The notes under the pieces: generated by a model
What the model saw: only the letters and a program-made list of their open reading frames with translations
Told to the model about the DNA's origin: nothing
The model's database searches: none
DNA from: Solea solea
Taxonomy: Eukaryota; Chordata; Actinopteri; Pleuronectiformes; Soleidae
Assembly: GCF_958295425.1 (NCBI RefSeq)
Contig: NC_081149.1
Span: forward strand, 3,616,201-3,680,200
DNA length: 64,000 nt
Reading direction: 5' to 3'
Translations under genes and position numbers: made by a program
Part shown: piece by piece, positions 1 through 11,468 of the stretch
Layout of the letters: every line of letters starts with the position of its first letter
How positions within the stretch are numbered: position 1 is the first letter of the stretch

Positions 1-289
1 AAAAACTTATAACATACATTTTGAGGCAAAATAAAATAAATATCAGGTATTTCATAAATTGCTGTAGCTTACAAATATACTGTAGTAACTGACCCTGTTA
101 CACTGGCACACTAGAGTAATACACATACTTACTGACTGTGGCCCCCTGGTGGGCAGTTTTGGTACAGTTTGACCTGAACAGATCATTTAAAATAAACAAA
201 TAAGTTGAATAATACCTCTGCTATTTTGGAATAGTTGGAATCCCAATATCTGGTTTAGTTTTCCCTGAAGCTGTGACTGTTTTTGTCAG

Positions 290-3200
290 AGGGCAGAGGG
301 TCACTGCAGAGCTCACGCAGTCTGGACGCTCTGTCAGACCTGAAGCTGCAGCGACTGGAGGCCGAGCTGGAGGGAGCGCGACACCAGGCCGAGGGAGCCT
401 GTCAGAGGGAGAAGGAGCTGAGGGCGGAGCTTCAGAGGCTGCAACAGGAAGTAGCTCAACTGCAGCAAGCACAGAGACAGGTGAGTCTGAGACTTGAAAA
501 TGCACCTTCACCTTCAGCGACATACTGGACTACTGCTTTGGAATATTCACTAAAAAGACCTAAGTTTAAGTACTTTCACAATTATCGCAATAATATTATG
601 AATTGCAATTATTGCAATAACAGTGGCATTACATTTGCCAATAGTCCTCATGACTGTTGATTAGAACAGCCACACTTTGACATGAGCGCTGCAGATACAG
701 TCCACTCCTGTTATGCTGTGTTCCATTTGTAGTCGGAACTCGGAATTTCCAAGGTCATGGGGCGGTCCTTTTCAGGGATGCCCCCGAATTACATTTCCAA
801 CTCGGACCAACTTCAGGTACCCCAAGGTTCGGTTCCAAGATGGCTGCCACCACAGTTATCTTTAATAGCACTTGTATCGTATTTCTTTCACAGTGAATCA
901 GTCGCACATGTTGCTACGCTGTTTGTGTCGAGCTTGGTTTTCAACTGGTATTGCTAACCATGGCTAGCCGAATTCAGACGTAAATGGAATGCAGCATTAG
1001 CCCTCTGGTCAAAGCTCCGCCCCCCAAAAACACAGAAAGTTGTCCGTATTTGTGCTCATGTTTTGAAAAGCTTACAGATACAAATCAACTGAGAGTAGAG
1101 TATGGATGGAAGGCTCCATGTCTGTTTACATTAAACCAAGTGTTTTCATACAGGTGGATGAGCTGGTGACAGAAAAACATACCATGACAAACGTTATGTA
1201 AGCATCATGCATTACTTAAGGAGAAGGACAGTCTGTAGAAGTAAAACCAGAGAATCACATTCAGCTCTGAACAACCTTCTGCGTCTACCGTCTACTGTGA
1301 AACTGTGAACTCCTTACTGTGACATGGAAAGTCATGTACAGCACATTTAGGACTAAGAGCTTAAACAGGTCATAGTATTTATGAACTCCATAAACTGCAC
1401 CATTTGAATGCAGCATATCTTTCGATGTATTTTACTTGTACACGGTCAAAGGATCAGAAAATGTTTCAGGTTACCCAAAATGGACATGGTTCTACGGATT
1501 TCATCCTCTCAGAGAAACAGGTGGTTTGTTGTCACTGCTTTAAACATCTTACTGTAGATGTCCAGGTGTCTTCCCCTGACATATATCGGCGTATTTCCAC
1601 TGGGTCTACTCGCCTCGCCTCGCCTCGCCTCGCCATAGCTTTTGGAACCTCACCTGAGCAGGTACTACAAATAGTACCTGGTACCAGGTACTATTTGTAG
1701 TACCTGCTCAGGTGAGGTTCCAAAAGCGTGCTGAGTAGGTAACTATGTGATGATAGGTCAGACTGGCGTCACAGGAAGAGACGTCCCACACACAAACCAA
1801 GCCGAACAGCGCTGAACTGTACTTAAAACTACTTAACAATCCTGAAAACGTGGGTTAATCTCCAGCAACTGCAGGAGTCGGGTTAAAAGTCACTAGTCAC
1901 TCGTGTGTGTGTGTAAAACGAAGTCACCGCAGTTTCACTCAGCCGTGCAGTGATGACTCCGCCCACGTTAAGAAGGTACTTTTTTGTAGTGGAGATGCAA
2001 CCTAAGCGTGCCGTGCCGAGGTGAGACGAGTAGAGCCCATATATGTGATCTTGGTTATAATTCTCTGCTGCTGTTTTGCATAAACTTTAAAGGAGACATA
2101 TTTTATGAAGCACTCGACTTGTTTATTTCTGCAACATGAGACAAATACACAACCAGTGTTTAGTTAATGAGTCGTGAAGTCTGTTCCCGCTCCAACCACA
2201 GCGTAACACTCTGTTTGTGAGTGCAGTGATTAGGAAAAAACATACTTGTACATAAAATATAAAAACATAAACATATCTTAATGATCTGTAATAGTGAGTA
2301 CATAATACATGCTATTAATTGTACTGACAGCAATTAGAAACAGCTCAAATTACATTACATGATTAATTAAGCATTGACATATTAATAACACACGAAACTA
2401 TAGCACATTCAACAGTACAGATGACATACCTGTAACATGGGACACATACACAACCAGTGTGCAGGTAATGAGTCGTGAAGTCTGTTCCCGCTCGAGTTCC
2501 GTGTTAGTACATCCCAACGCGCTGTTCGTAGCTAGCTTAACAACAACAACAACCCGTCGTAAAGCAATAAAACTGCGGGTTTTACCAGCGTTTCATTAGA
2601 CAAACATATTAAACACTGTTTAATAAACAGTCAATGTTGATAGAGTTTACACATGATATGAAACATGGTCTGCATTTACAACAGGACGCCAACTTACCCA
2701 CAGCGTAACATTTTGAGCGTTAAGCAGAATGCGCAGCATTAAGTGTAACACTAACTTCCGCTGTGGACTTTCAAAATAAAATACACATTAAAAAAAGTTT
2801 AACACGAATTTAACCATGAAAACCAAGTCATTATTTACACTGTAACATATAGATAACATAAAATATGTCTGTTGAGAATTGAAACAAAGCAGAACCATGT
2901 GTAGAATATTAAATAAGAATGTGTTGGCACTAACCGCAGCTCTGTGTTTGTCCCCATGTCAGTCAGAGGACTTGTCCCACTGCGAACACTGTGACGTAGA
3001 ATGGATAAAAAAAGCTGGGGATGAACAGTAAGTTTTAATTCAAGTGTGTTTGTCCGTTTGTTTAGTACATTTATTCACTCTGTTCATTCATTCACTCTCT
3101 TGTTGTTGTGTCGCAGGGTGAACCTAGCATTAGCCTACACTGAGCTAACAGAAGAGTTGAGTCGGGTTCGCGGTCTGACGGCAAAACAAAGTGAACTTCT

Positions 3201-6200
3201 ACGACACGTGTCACAGGAGACGGGTACGCCGACCGGACACGGTTTTCACCATGATCGTGTGAACACTGCAGCGTCACTCGCAGACACGCGACCACGGCTT
3301 GATCCACAGTCTGCAGACGGAACTCTGCAAAGAGTCCACGAGCTCCCTGACACCATCACACTTAATGCTCATTTAATGCTTAATGCTTCATTTACATCGG
3401 AACCTGGTTCCTGTTGAGAACGATCTCTTGCTAGCCTTCGTTAGCTCTACAGGCTATTCTGTGCACTCAGATATTGTAGCAACATGTTTATGGATAAAAA
3501 TATGAACCAGGGCAACGTCTACGAAAAAAGTGTGGTTAAGGGTAACATAGTATTTTTAGTTAGTTAGTACTTGAAGTTGCTCCACGTGTCCGAGTTAAAA
3601 TCCTGACGTCAGGGGGCGTTCCCTCTTCAGGAACGCCTGTGACCTCAGAAATTCTGAGTTGCGAGTGCAAATGGAATGCAGCCTAAATCTCCCCACACTC
3701 TCTTTCTGTCTCACTTTCAGTCTCTCGTCAACCTCCGAGTCCTCAGCTCCTCTCCCCCACCTCCCCCCAGCGTTCGTCACTCTCACCTGACAGGCTGCTT
3801 CCCAGCCCCTCCCCTCCTCATTCCCTGTGCGACGGCCCCGCCTCCTACTCTCATCAACCAACCAGCAGCCGCCTACGAGCGAAGTTCCAGGGTCGTCGTA
3901 GTTACTCGGAGGTAAAATATTCTCCCCTGACACAGATTACTGTGCAGAGTTGTCATGTGAACCTTCTTGACCGTCTGCTCCTCACAGGTATCTGACCCAT
4001 CAGCCATTCAGAGGCCCTCGGCTCGCCTGATGAGAGACCCAGTATCCACCCTGCCCAAGTCCAGACCCCTCCTGGGCGAGTCGCAGGTTTATGGTCAAAG
4101 CAAACCTCAGCTCCGGACCTCTTTGGTGGGCCTGGTCAGACCGGCCTCGGCCCATGGAGCTGGAGGAGAGAGAGGGGGAGGAGGAGCTGCGGAGAGAGGA
4201 GGTGGCAGCAGTTTGAGCAGCAGTCCTCGTCACTGCGCTCTGGACCTGGGCTTTCCACTCGCTGCTGAGGTGAGACACGGTTTTTAGAGCCACTCTCAGC
4301 TGACATAGGGCAAAGGTCAGGGGTCACCAGTCCATCACAGACAAACAACATTCACACCTATGGCCTAATTTAACCTAATCTGCTTTTTCTGGGCTGGAGG
4401 TGATCATCATCATCATCATCATCATCCTCTGCAGACTCACAGACACAGAAATGAGGTCTTAGATCTTGTTGAAATCCTTCTCATCATTAGCTTTCGTGTC
4501 ACCTCACGTGTGAGTTGTTTTGTTGGCATTAAAATAACTTATAACTTTAACTTCAAGTGGAAAGAAAAACATATTGAATGTCGTAGTCGAGAAGGACCAA
4601 TCTTGGAACTCATGGTTTATTTTGTCTGGAGATGAGTTTGTGTCAGGGGGCGGCGACATCTGCAGGCTTCCTGTGCAGTCAGCTGATATCCAAGCCAAGA
4701 CTTCACTGTACATGTTTACAGTGTGCAGAGCAACGTGCACCAGCAACGTGCACCAGCAACAGCACATGAATTGAAATAAATTAAAAAATGCAACTTGTGA
4801 ATGATTTAGAGGTCGATGGATATCAGTTTTCATGGTTGATATCGATGATCGACTGATTATTACTAGTTAGATATGCATTTAGAATAAAACTGGATATATC
4901 TGTCAAAGTTTTGACTTTTACAAACTTATTTTAGTTATGACTTCAACTTTTTCATGAAATTTAAATAAAGTAAATGAACCAATGAAATGAAATGATGAGG
5001 AAACTTTCCTCAAAATCTGAACTTGTCCTATGAGGTAAGTGTTTGATCCAAAATGGCTGTTGGGTTTTTGTTTAGACTTTTTTGTAGATCTTATCTCCAC
5101 GATGTCGTCGAAGCAGCGGCTTGAGAGCGAATGACGGCAGCAGAGTTTGTAATTACTTAATAATATCAGTGATCGTTAAAATAAAATGCCAGGCTGGTTT
5201 TCCACTAACAGACAGCAGGGGGCGTGTAGACAGCCCCCAGCCTCCCCACAACAACACATTTAAGCGTCACACTGACTCTGAAACTGTTTATTTAGGGTAA
5301 ACATCCTGCGTCGTTCCACTTTAAAGCCATTCAAACTGAACTTGATCATGTCATATATACGTAAGGGTCACGTTGCTCTCCACTGCCTCTTTCCTCATCC
5401 AGGTGCACCACTTCTGTCGCCATGACAACGCGCCTGAGCCCGCCCCACTGGTGACACCGCCTCAGTCCTCTGATGATGAAGAGGTGATGAAGAACGATGA
5501 GTGTGGCTTTAAAGCCGAGCTCGAGTGTCAAGTGTGTGTTTTGTGTACCGTTGCAGGACGTGTGTGTGTATCTGTCGCCGGCTGCCAGCCCACCTCGGAC
5601 TCTGGGTGCGATCGGGATCGTCGCCTCGTCGCCCAGGGAGCAGCCCATTCACCCCTCGTTCCCGTCGCCAAGGAAACAGCCCCATCATCCCTCCTTCTCT
5701 GCCCCTGAGGGTCCTGCCGCCCTCTCCTGCCATCTGCCTTCCTACATGAACACAGAGCACGCTCAGTCATGGCCCTCCATTAATGTGAGTACAGAACATT
5801 CAAGATAATAGAAGGCAAAAAAATGCACCGACCAAAAGAGGATGAAGGGAAAACACAAAACTACCGACCTGCCACTTTATTAGGTACACAGCAGGGGAAG
5901 GAATTAGTGGGGGCTCCGGGGAAAATGACCTTGAAATATCTTGAAATTTGCATTAAATTGACATCAGATTTAGAAGATGTTACTGTTTGTTTTTAAAGCA
6001 AATAAATGGTCTCGCTCCACGGAAACCTGACGGTCTGTGCCGCCTACACTTATCGACTAAATCAAGAGTCGCCCGACTACCAAACTAGATTTGAACACAG
6101 ATTTTGGTTGGTTGAAGTGTAGCTACCTGCTGTATGTGACGTCATTAAACAACTATGTTAGATGATGATGGATTTAGATAAGGCTGACTCACGTTTGCCA

Positions 6201-6887
6201 CAGTCTAACCGCCTGGTGCCAAACTGAATGCTTCTTCAAGCGTCTCCATGCTTGAACATTTGCAGACGTAACAGAATATTTACAGGATTAATTACCTGGG
6301 ATGATTTTTCCAGAACTCACGATACCAATAATATCACGATACAGCGGTTCTGTGATAATCTATATAATACAAGACAATCCTATAGCGATACATCCCGATA
6401 TCTGTCAAACTGAAGAAAACAAAGTGTCTGTGAAAAGTTAAATGTGCAGGATTTTCTATTGTTTATTCACAACATAGAGAGCAAAGTGCATGAAGTCTAC
6501 GTATAGTCTACGTAGCATCTCTTAGCGTAGCTTCCTCCACCATTAACCCGCTGTAAACTCCAGGGTAAAAGTGTCTGATACAGTCTGATGATGACTGACA
6601 TCATGACTTCACCTCTCCATGTGTAAAGGGCTTTAGATTTGCCTTTCCTGTGTGTCGCTGCTGACAGACAAGAACACTTTCACTGGCCTGTGATGTCACA
6701 TTCCTTGTGTGGGTGTGGTTTGGGCGTCGTTCACGCTGGTGTTTCCCTCTGTCTGCAGTTATGGATGGAGTCAGAGGAGAGCGCCGTTCGCAGCTGCCCC
6801 TTGTGTCAGCTCACCTTCCCGACCGGTTACCCCGACGACGCTCTCATCAAACACATCGACTCGCACTTGGAAAACAGCAAAATCTGA
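290..6887 (+). CDS. tbkbp1: TBK1-binding protein 1 (SINTBAD), 3' part of the gene, eight exons
   Basis: This is an adaptor that binds the kinases TBK1 and IKKe in antiviral signalling. Exons are 290-480, 2963-3027, 3117-3223, 3721-3911, 3988-4269, 5403-5483, 5557-5784 and 6759-6887 (TGA). All phases fit and give about 423 residues. The order is as in human SINTBAD: a Glu/Gln-rich coiled coil (exon 1), the TBK1-binding segment NLALAYTELTEEL (exon 3), a Ser/Pro-rich linker with QGRRSYSE, then EHAQSWPSIN and a C-terminal zinc finger CPLCQLTFPTGYPDDALIKH ending HLENSKI. Human TBKBP1 is about 615 aa, so roughly the first third (with the initiator Met) lies left of the window. The acceptor of the first exon shown (after CAG at 289) is the least certain boundary. 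The related paralogues AZI2 and TANK lack this exact C-terminal finger and tail. The gene converges on osbpl7. Confidence 0.93.
714..996. mobile_element. Small inverted-repeat element, Harbinger-like MITE
   Basis: The left end TGCTGTGTTCCATTT (714-728) is the reverse complement, with two mismatches, of the right end AAATGGAATGCAGCA (982-996). TTA stands just outside both ends, which fits the 3-bp TTA target duplications of PIF/Harbinger elements. The interior contains repeated GGAACTCGG-type blocks. It lies in a tbkbp1 intron and encodes nothing. Related, degraded sequence is seen at about 3585-3685, 11625-11655 and 48825-49125. Confidence 0.6.
1579..2046. mobile_element. Non-autonomous inverted-repeat element with a central perfect palindrome
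   Basis: The ends are imperfect inverted repeats: CATATAT...GGTCTACTCGCCTCG on the left and CGAGGTGAGACGAGTAGAGCCC...ATATATG on the right (right end at about 2016-2046). A run of CGCCT repeats precedes a 90-bp perfect palindrome at 1638-1727. The right half (about 1780-1880) is clearly related to sequence at about 24770-25215 and 41120-41190, so this is a dispersed family. There is no coding capacity. The exact ends and target duplication are uncertain because AT-rich palindromic sequence flanks both. Confidence 0.55.
1638..1727. repeat. 90-bp perfect palindrome (cruciform candidate)
   Basis: Both 45-base arms match without a mismatch or loop. The centre is GGTACC at 1680-1685, and the outer ends read GCTTTTGGAACCTCACC and its complement. 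It lies in a tbkbp1 intron, inside the inverted-repeat element at 1579-2046. Confidence 0.95.
2131..2493. repeat. Pair of direct repeats of about 63 bp, 300 bp apart
   Basis: The segment 2131-2192 and the segment 2431-2493 share nearly the same sequence, including ACACAACCAGTGT and GAGTCGTGAAGTCTGTTCCC, with only a few substitutions. The spacer is AT-rich and non-coding. It sits in the same tbkbp1 intron (481-2962), where I see no other structure between 2050 and 2960. Confidence 0.8.
4270..5402 (+). other. tbkbp1 intron, no gene seen
   Basis: The intron has a short ATC microsatellite near 4400-4425, a duplicated AGCAACGTGCACC near 4735-4755, and a degraded stretch rich in ATCGAT-like words near 4810-4870. 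I see no coding or RNA gene here. Confidence 0.7.
5785..6758 (+). other. tbkbp1 last intron with a possible LINE remnant
   Basis: At about 5990-6090 the + strand reads NGLAP followed by a Ser/Arg-rich stretch, resembling the C-terminal part of L2-like LINE reverse-transcriptase proteins, but it is short and decayed. Near 6310-6410 there is a run of ATCACGATA/CGATACA words typical of degraded dispersed repeats. I see nothing else. Confidence 0.3.
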
Positions 6888-7182
6888 CTTTTAAGAATAT
6901 CTTTTTTTTTACACCCTTTTCTCATGGAGATGAGGATCAGATTGGATCAGATTGGACGTGGTCAGGTGACCCTGCATGTTACTTTCAGTGGAACTTGCCC
7001 CACCTTCCACATCAGATACTGTTTTTCTACACTCCAGGGCTCAAGCATCTGTCATTGAGTGTGTTTTTTGTTTACCGAGGACACGCCTATCCCAAAAGTA
7101 CCACGTCAACAAATCTGCATCAAAAACTCTCCGTTCACAAGCGTCTGTACATACGGTGGATTGCTGAAGAAAGAGCAGCTGT

Positions 7183-7188
7183 AATAAA
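7183..7188 (+). terminator. Candidate poly(A) signal of tbkbp1
   Basis: AATAAA lies 296 bases after the tbkbp1 stop codon and is the first such hexamer in the 3' flank. No transcript evidence is visible. Confidence 0.45.
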
Positions 7189-7555
7189 GACAGGAGTTCT
7201 GCATGGTGTTGCTCAGATGCTCGGTTAGAGAAGCTGGTCTGAGAGCAGCTGACGTGGCGGAGGAAGAAATGCCGTGTCCCAGCATGCATCAGTGCACCTG
7301 GATGTTGATTAAAACATTCTAAAAAAAATAGAGATTTTCTGAAGAGTTTAACACCCAGAAGGTCGAGTGATATTATAAAGTCATATTAGTTATTAGTTGT
7401 TATTAGTTGTATGGATAAGATGAGAAAGTATTAGTATATATTTATGGTCTATAACAGTCTGATTGCTGGTTTCCAAATATATGTGACTACCATAGAAGAA
7501 GTTATAGTCTAGTTCAATGAGACATCAGGACACAGGATAATGGCTGATTGTCAAG

Positions 7556-7657
7556 GAAAACTGATAAAACTGATTAAACAGATAAAACTGATAAAACATA
7601 AAACTGATAAAACTGATAAAACTGATAAAACAGATAAAACAGATAAAACAGATTAAA
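7556..7657. repeat. Imperfect short tandem repeat (AAAACWGAT)n
   Basis: About eleven units of 8-10 bases read AAAACTGAT or AAAACAGAT. The apparent reading frame on the - strand (Phe/Ile/Ser/Cys repeats) comes from this tract. Confidence 0.85.
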
Positions 7658-7965
7658 ATAGGCTCACGTGTATTAAGAAAAGGTCTGACCAGGAAAAAGC
7701 ATGTGCTGCCATCTTCTGGTGTGGTCATGAAAGTGCCTTCAGAAAACAGCCTTTTTTATTTTAAAACAGCAAAAAAACAGAAGGAATTATTATTAGTATT
7801 AGTAGTTGTAATATTAATATTGATGATGATAATGCTACTACTACTAATAATAATAATAATACGGTTGTCTTATAATTGTGGAGTTAGTATTATATGATTA
7901 TGAGTTCATATTCCACAATTAAAAATTCACATTTTATGATTATGAAACAGCAGTTATTATTTCAC

Positions 7966-8127
7966 ATATATATAGACACATATGTATATATATATACACA
8001 CATGTATATGTATATATATATACATATATATACACACATGTATGTATATGTGTATATATATATACATATATATATACACACATGTATGTATGTATATGTA
8101 TATATATGTATATATACATATATATAA
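7966..8127. repeat. TA/CA/TG microsatellite cluster
   Basis: Alternating TATATA, CACACA and TGTATG blocks recur at roughly 50-base spacing. Frames read through it on both strands as Tyr/Ile/His repeats and are not genes. Confidence 0.9.
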
Positions 8128-9082
8128 TAAAATATAAATGAATCTCAACTCATCATTTCTCAGTTAAACTTAACTCATTTTTTTCATATTTATTATAGAA
8201 TTTCTTAGTTAAGAAGAGATTTGGTTTCTCTGATGATGAGAAACATTCAAATGTGCTTATTAAACATATTGTATCTTATAACTTTTTTAAATTGTGTGAT
8301 AGATTTTTTTTCTGTATTTCCTACAAACTTGACTTATGCTTATGATTATATTTAATTGTGTATTTTAAATGTTTGTCACACGATCATAAAAGAAATGTTC
8401 CCGTCATGATGAGGGTGATTTTGCAAGTATTTATCATTTATTACATATGACAGTATAAGGTCTAGGGTTAGTGTTTTTCCTAATTACTCATCACCTTTAA
8501 AAGGAATACTTCACAGATTTGCATTTAGCTTTGTATTACTAGAATAGGGGAAGTGTTTTTGAAAAATTGGGCTTCCCAACCTCAGTTTCCCCTGAGTTGA
8601 GAAATATGTTCATTCTTTTCTTAGTTACGTGCTTTGTTACGTCTTAAAATGTGACTTAGTGCGCTGACCTCTGTCATCTGTCATGTTACAGATGGTGTCA
8701 CTGAAGAAAGAGGAGATCGGAATTGTTCACATGTTCGGCCGCGTTTGTCTGTTTTGATTCAACAAAGCGTTTGGACCTGGAAATCATATTTTGAAAGGGT
8801 GTCACGTCAGATTTAATAGCCAGATATACATGTTGCCTGTTGTTTACAGTTGCTATGACAACAAGTGAACGCTGCCGGTGGCATATTAGGTCAATCGCCG
8901 GATCAATGAACACCCCTAAAATGACAACACTAACCATCAACAGCCATTACCCTAAGGACCTTAACAACTGTCTTGTCACAAGTTGTGATATAAAGTTTAG
9001 GAAAATAAATGCGTAGATCCTTTCGGAGTTATGTTAGCTGAAATGGCAGTTGTTTCCACAATAGGGCCGCGTGCAACTTATT

Positions 9083-10155
9083 ATCTCGAGTTATAAGCGT
9101 GCGCATGTGAGTTATAAAGTGTGTGTGAGTTATAAAGCGTGCATGTGTGAGTTATAAAGCGTGCGAGTTATAAAGCGTGCATGTGTGAGTTATAAAGCGT
9201 GCGAGATATAAAGCGTGCATGTGTGAGTTATAAAGTGTGCGAGTTATAAAGCGTGCATGTGTGAGTTATAAAGCGTGCAAGTTATAAAGCGTGGATGTGT
9301 GAGTTGTAAAGCGTGCATGTGCGAGTTATAAAGCGTGCAAATTATAAAGCGTGCACGTGTGAGTTATAAAGCGTGCTTGTGTGAGTTTTAAAGCGTGCGA
9401 GTTATAAAGCGTGCATGCGCAAATTATAAAGCGTGCGAGTTATAAAGCGTGCAAGTTATAAAGCATGCATGTGCGAGTTATAAAGCGTGCATGCGCAAAT
9501 TATAAAGCGTGCGAGTTATAAAGCGTGCAAGTTATAAAGCATGCATGTGCGAGTTATAAAGCGTGCATGTGCAAATTATAAAGTGTGCATGTGCGAGTTA
9601 TAAAGCTTGCGAGTTATAAAGCGTGCATGTGTGAGTTATAAAGCGTGCATGTGTGAGTTATAAAGCGTGCGAGTTATAAAGCGTGCATGTGTGAGTTATA
9701 AAGCGTGCAAGTTATGAAGCGTGCATGTGTGAGTTATAAAGCGTGCGAGTTATAAAGCGTGCGAGTTATAAAGCGTGCATGTGCGAGTTATAAAGCGTGC
9801 GAGATATAAAGCGTGCATGTGCGAGTTATAAAGCGTGCATGTGCAAATTATAAAGCGTGCATGTGCGAGTTATAAAGCGTGCATGTGTGAGTTATAAAGC
9901 GTGCATGTGTGAGTTATAAAGCGTGCGAGTTATAAAGCGTGCATGTGTGAGTTATAAAGCGTGCGAGTTATGAAGCGTGCATGTGTGAGTTATAAAGCGT
10001 GCGAGTTATAAAGCGTGCATGTGTGAGTTATAAAGCGTGCGAGTTATAAAACGTGCGAGTTATAAAGCGTGCATGTGCGAGTTATAAAGCATGCGAGATA
10101 TAAAGCGTGCAAGTTATAAAGCGTGCGCATGCGAGTTATAAAACGTGCGAGTTAC
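9083..10155. repeat. Minisatellite with alternating 16- and 22-bp units
   Basis: The core unit is GAGTTATAAAGCGTGC (16 bp). It is followed either directly by the next core or by a 6-base spacer such as ATGTGT or ATGTGC, making a 22-bp unit. I estimate 55-60 units over 1.07 kb with few substitutions, so each unit carries a TATAAA word. The array is non-coding. Confidence 0.95.
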
Positions 10156-10160
10156 GTGCC

Positions 10161-10322
10161 CACCAGTGACACTTGGTCACTTGGTCCGAGGCTTGAAACT
10201 GCAACGCTAATTCCGCACTTTTTAGAGCCACTCGTAGGGGGACGGGACCTCATTCCCAGAATGTAAACAGTGTCCGCCATCTTTGCTAACAGTTGCGCTA
10301 ACAGGACCAAGTGTCACTGGTG
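10161..10322. repeat. Inverted repeat at the inner edge of the foldback element
   Basis: CACCAGTGACACTTGGTC (10161-10178) pairs with GGACCAAGTGTCACTGGTG (10304-10322). The left arm has an extra 8-base duplication (ACTTGGTC). The spacer of about 120 bases shows no gene. Confidence 0.8.
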
Positions 10323-11211
10323 AGCATGTGACAAAGAAAAGAATGAAGATATTTCTCATCTCTGAGGTTGAGAAGCAAAATCTTTCAAAAATACTTTCCC
10401 CCATTCTCGTAACACAAAGCTAAATGCTAAATGCTAAAGTATTCCTTTAATCAGTGAGTAAGGATTTCACTGTCAGCAGCTTTATACTATAATGTCACGT
10501 CCTTTTGAAAGACTGCGTGAGCCACAGTTAAAGGCATAGTCCAGATGTTTTGGACTGAGGGTGTTAGCATAGAGCTTATGTGAAAAGAGGAAGGTTATCT
10601 TCTTATTTGCAGGTGAAGCTAATCAGGAAGTAACACAATATTGAACAGCCACTAGTTGTTTCTATTTGCAAAGGAAGTCCATGGGAAAATAAGTTGATTT
10701 ATAACGTCAGCAAACACTTTCCTGAGGAGCTAATGGACTCAAGCTCTAGTTTCAGGTCTTCTTCAATAGACCATGATGTCACTTCTGTGTATTGTGTTTC
10801 CATTCAGAGGACAATGAATGACAGAGCATGACAGAGGATGAACGTGTGATTTAAGAAGCCTCGCTGCAGGTGACAGCAGTCAAATCATCAATTTCAAGAA
10901 TTTAAAATGGGAGTTCAGATTGACTGAGATATGGCCGAAAACACACTTGTGTCCACAGCTCTACTGTGAAAAAGGGCAGAAACAAAGCCTCCATGCTGTA
11001 TTTTCAGTATGTGTTGACTGAAGCTGTGACAGACACATGTTCTGGTTCCATTTTCAAAGGATTTTCTAAATTTCAACCTCTGAAAAAAGACTGAGAGAAC
11101 GTCACTGAACAACTCATTCCCTCGGTTTTCGCCCTTTAAAGCAAACAAGCCACTGAATTGGTTCTCGTGTCTCTTTTTTCCAAACACGCAGCATGCTGGA
11201 AACTGTCTACT

Positions 11212-11468
11212 GCCATGGTTCTCAAACTGTGGTATGTGTACCACCAGTGGTACGTGAGCGTCCTCTGGTGGTACTTGGAGGAAAATCAGAAATAGTGTTC
11301 TGCTGTAGATACCGGGGTATGTGATCGGAGTGGAGCTGTGGGATTCAGATTTAGGGTTTGTAGATAATGAAACAAATAAAAGTAAGTAAAGTAACCTTAT
11401 CGCTCACTCTATATTAATCTAATTTTCACTCAGGTGGTACTTGGTATAAACATTTTGAGAACCACTGG
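11212..11468. mobile_element. Small hAT-like inverted-repeat element
   Basis: The left end ATGGTTCTCAAACTGTGG and the right end TTTTGAGAACCACTGG are inverted copies of the TGGTTCTCAAA terminus common to small hAT (Charlie-like) elements. Just inside are GTGGTAC repeats on both sides. It is about 255 bp with no coding capacity. I could not find a clean 8-bp target duplication. Confidence 0.6.

Larger units (their letters stand above)
6888..8496. other. Intergenic stretch between convergent genes, simple repeats
   Basis: This is the 3' flank of tbkbp1. It holds two simple-sequence tracts: imperfect AAAACTGAT/AAAACAGAT repeats at 7556-7657, and a TATATACACACATGTATG mixed tract at about 7966-8127. 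No T-box gene or other conserved coding sequence is visible. Confidence 0.75.
8497..10450. mobile_element. 1.95 kb long-terminal-inverted-repeat (foldback) element
   Basis: About 150 bases at the left end (8497-8645) match, in inverted orientation, the right end (about 10318-10450). Shared words are AAAGGAATACTT, GCATTTAGCTTTGT, CAACCTCAG, TGAGAAATAT and TTCATTCTTTTCTT. Next inward the sequence is GGTGTCACT on the left and GTGTCACTGGTG on the right. No transposase is visible, so it is non-autonomous. Its centre is filled by a minisatellite (about 9083-10155). It sits between the 3' ends of tbkbp1 and osbpl7. Confidence 0.75.

Noticed and set aside
9083..10155. Regular short repeats resembling a CRISPR array.
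   Set aside because: Spacers are not unique; the 6-base variable parts recur throughout. The host is a fish and no cas-like gene is near. It is a minisatellite.
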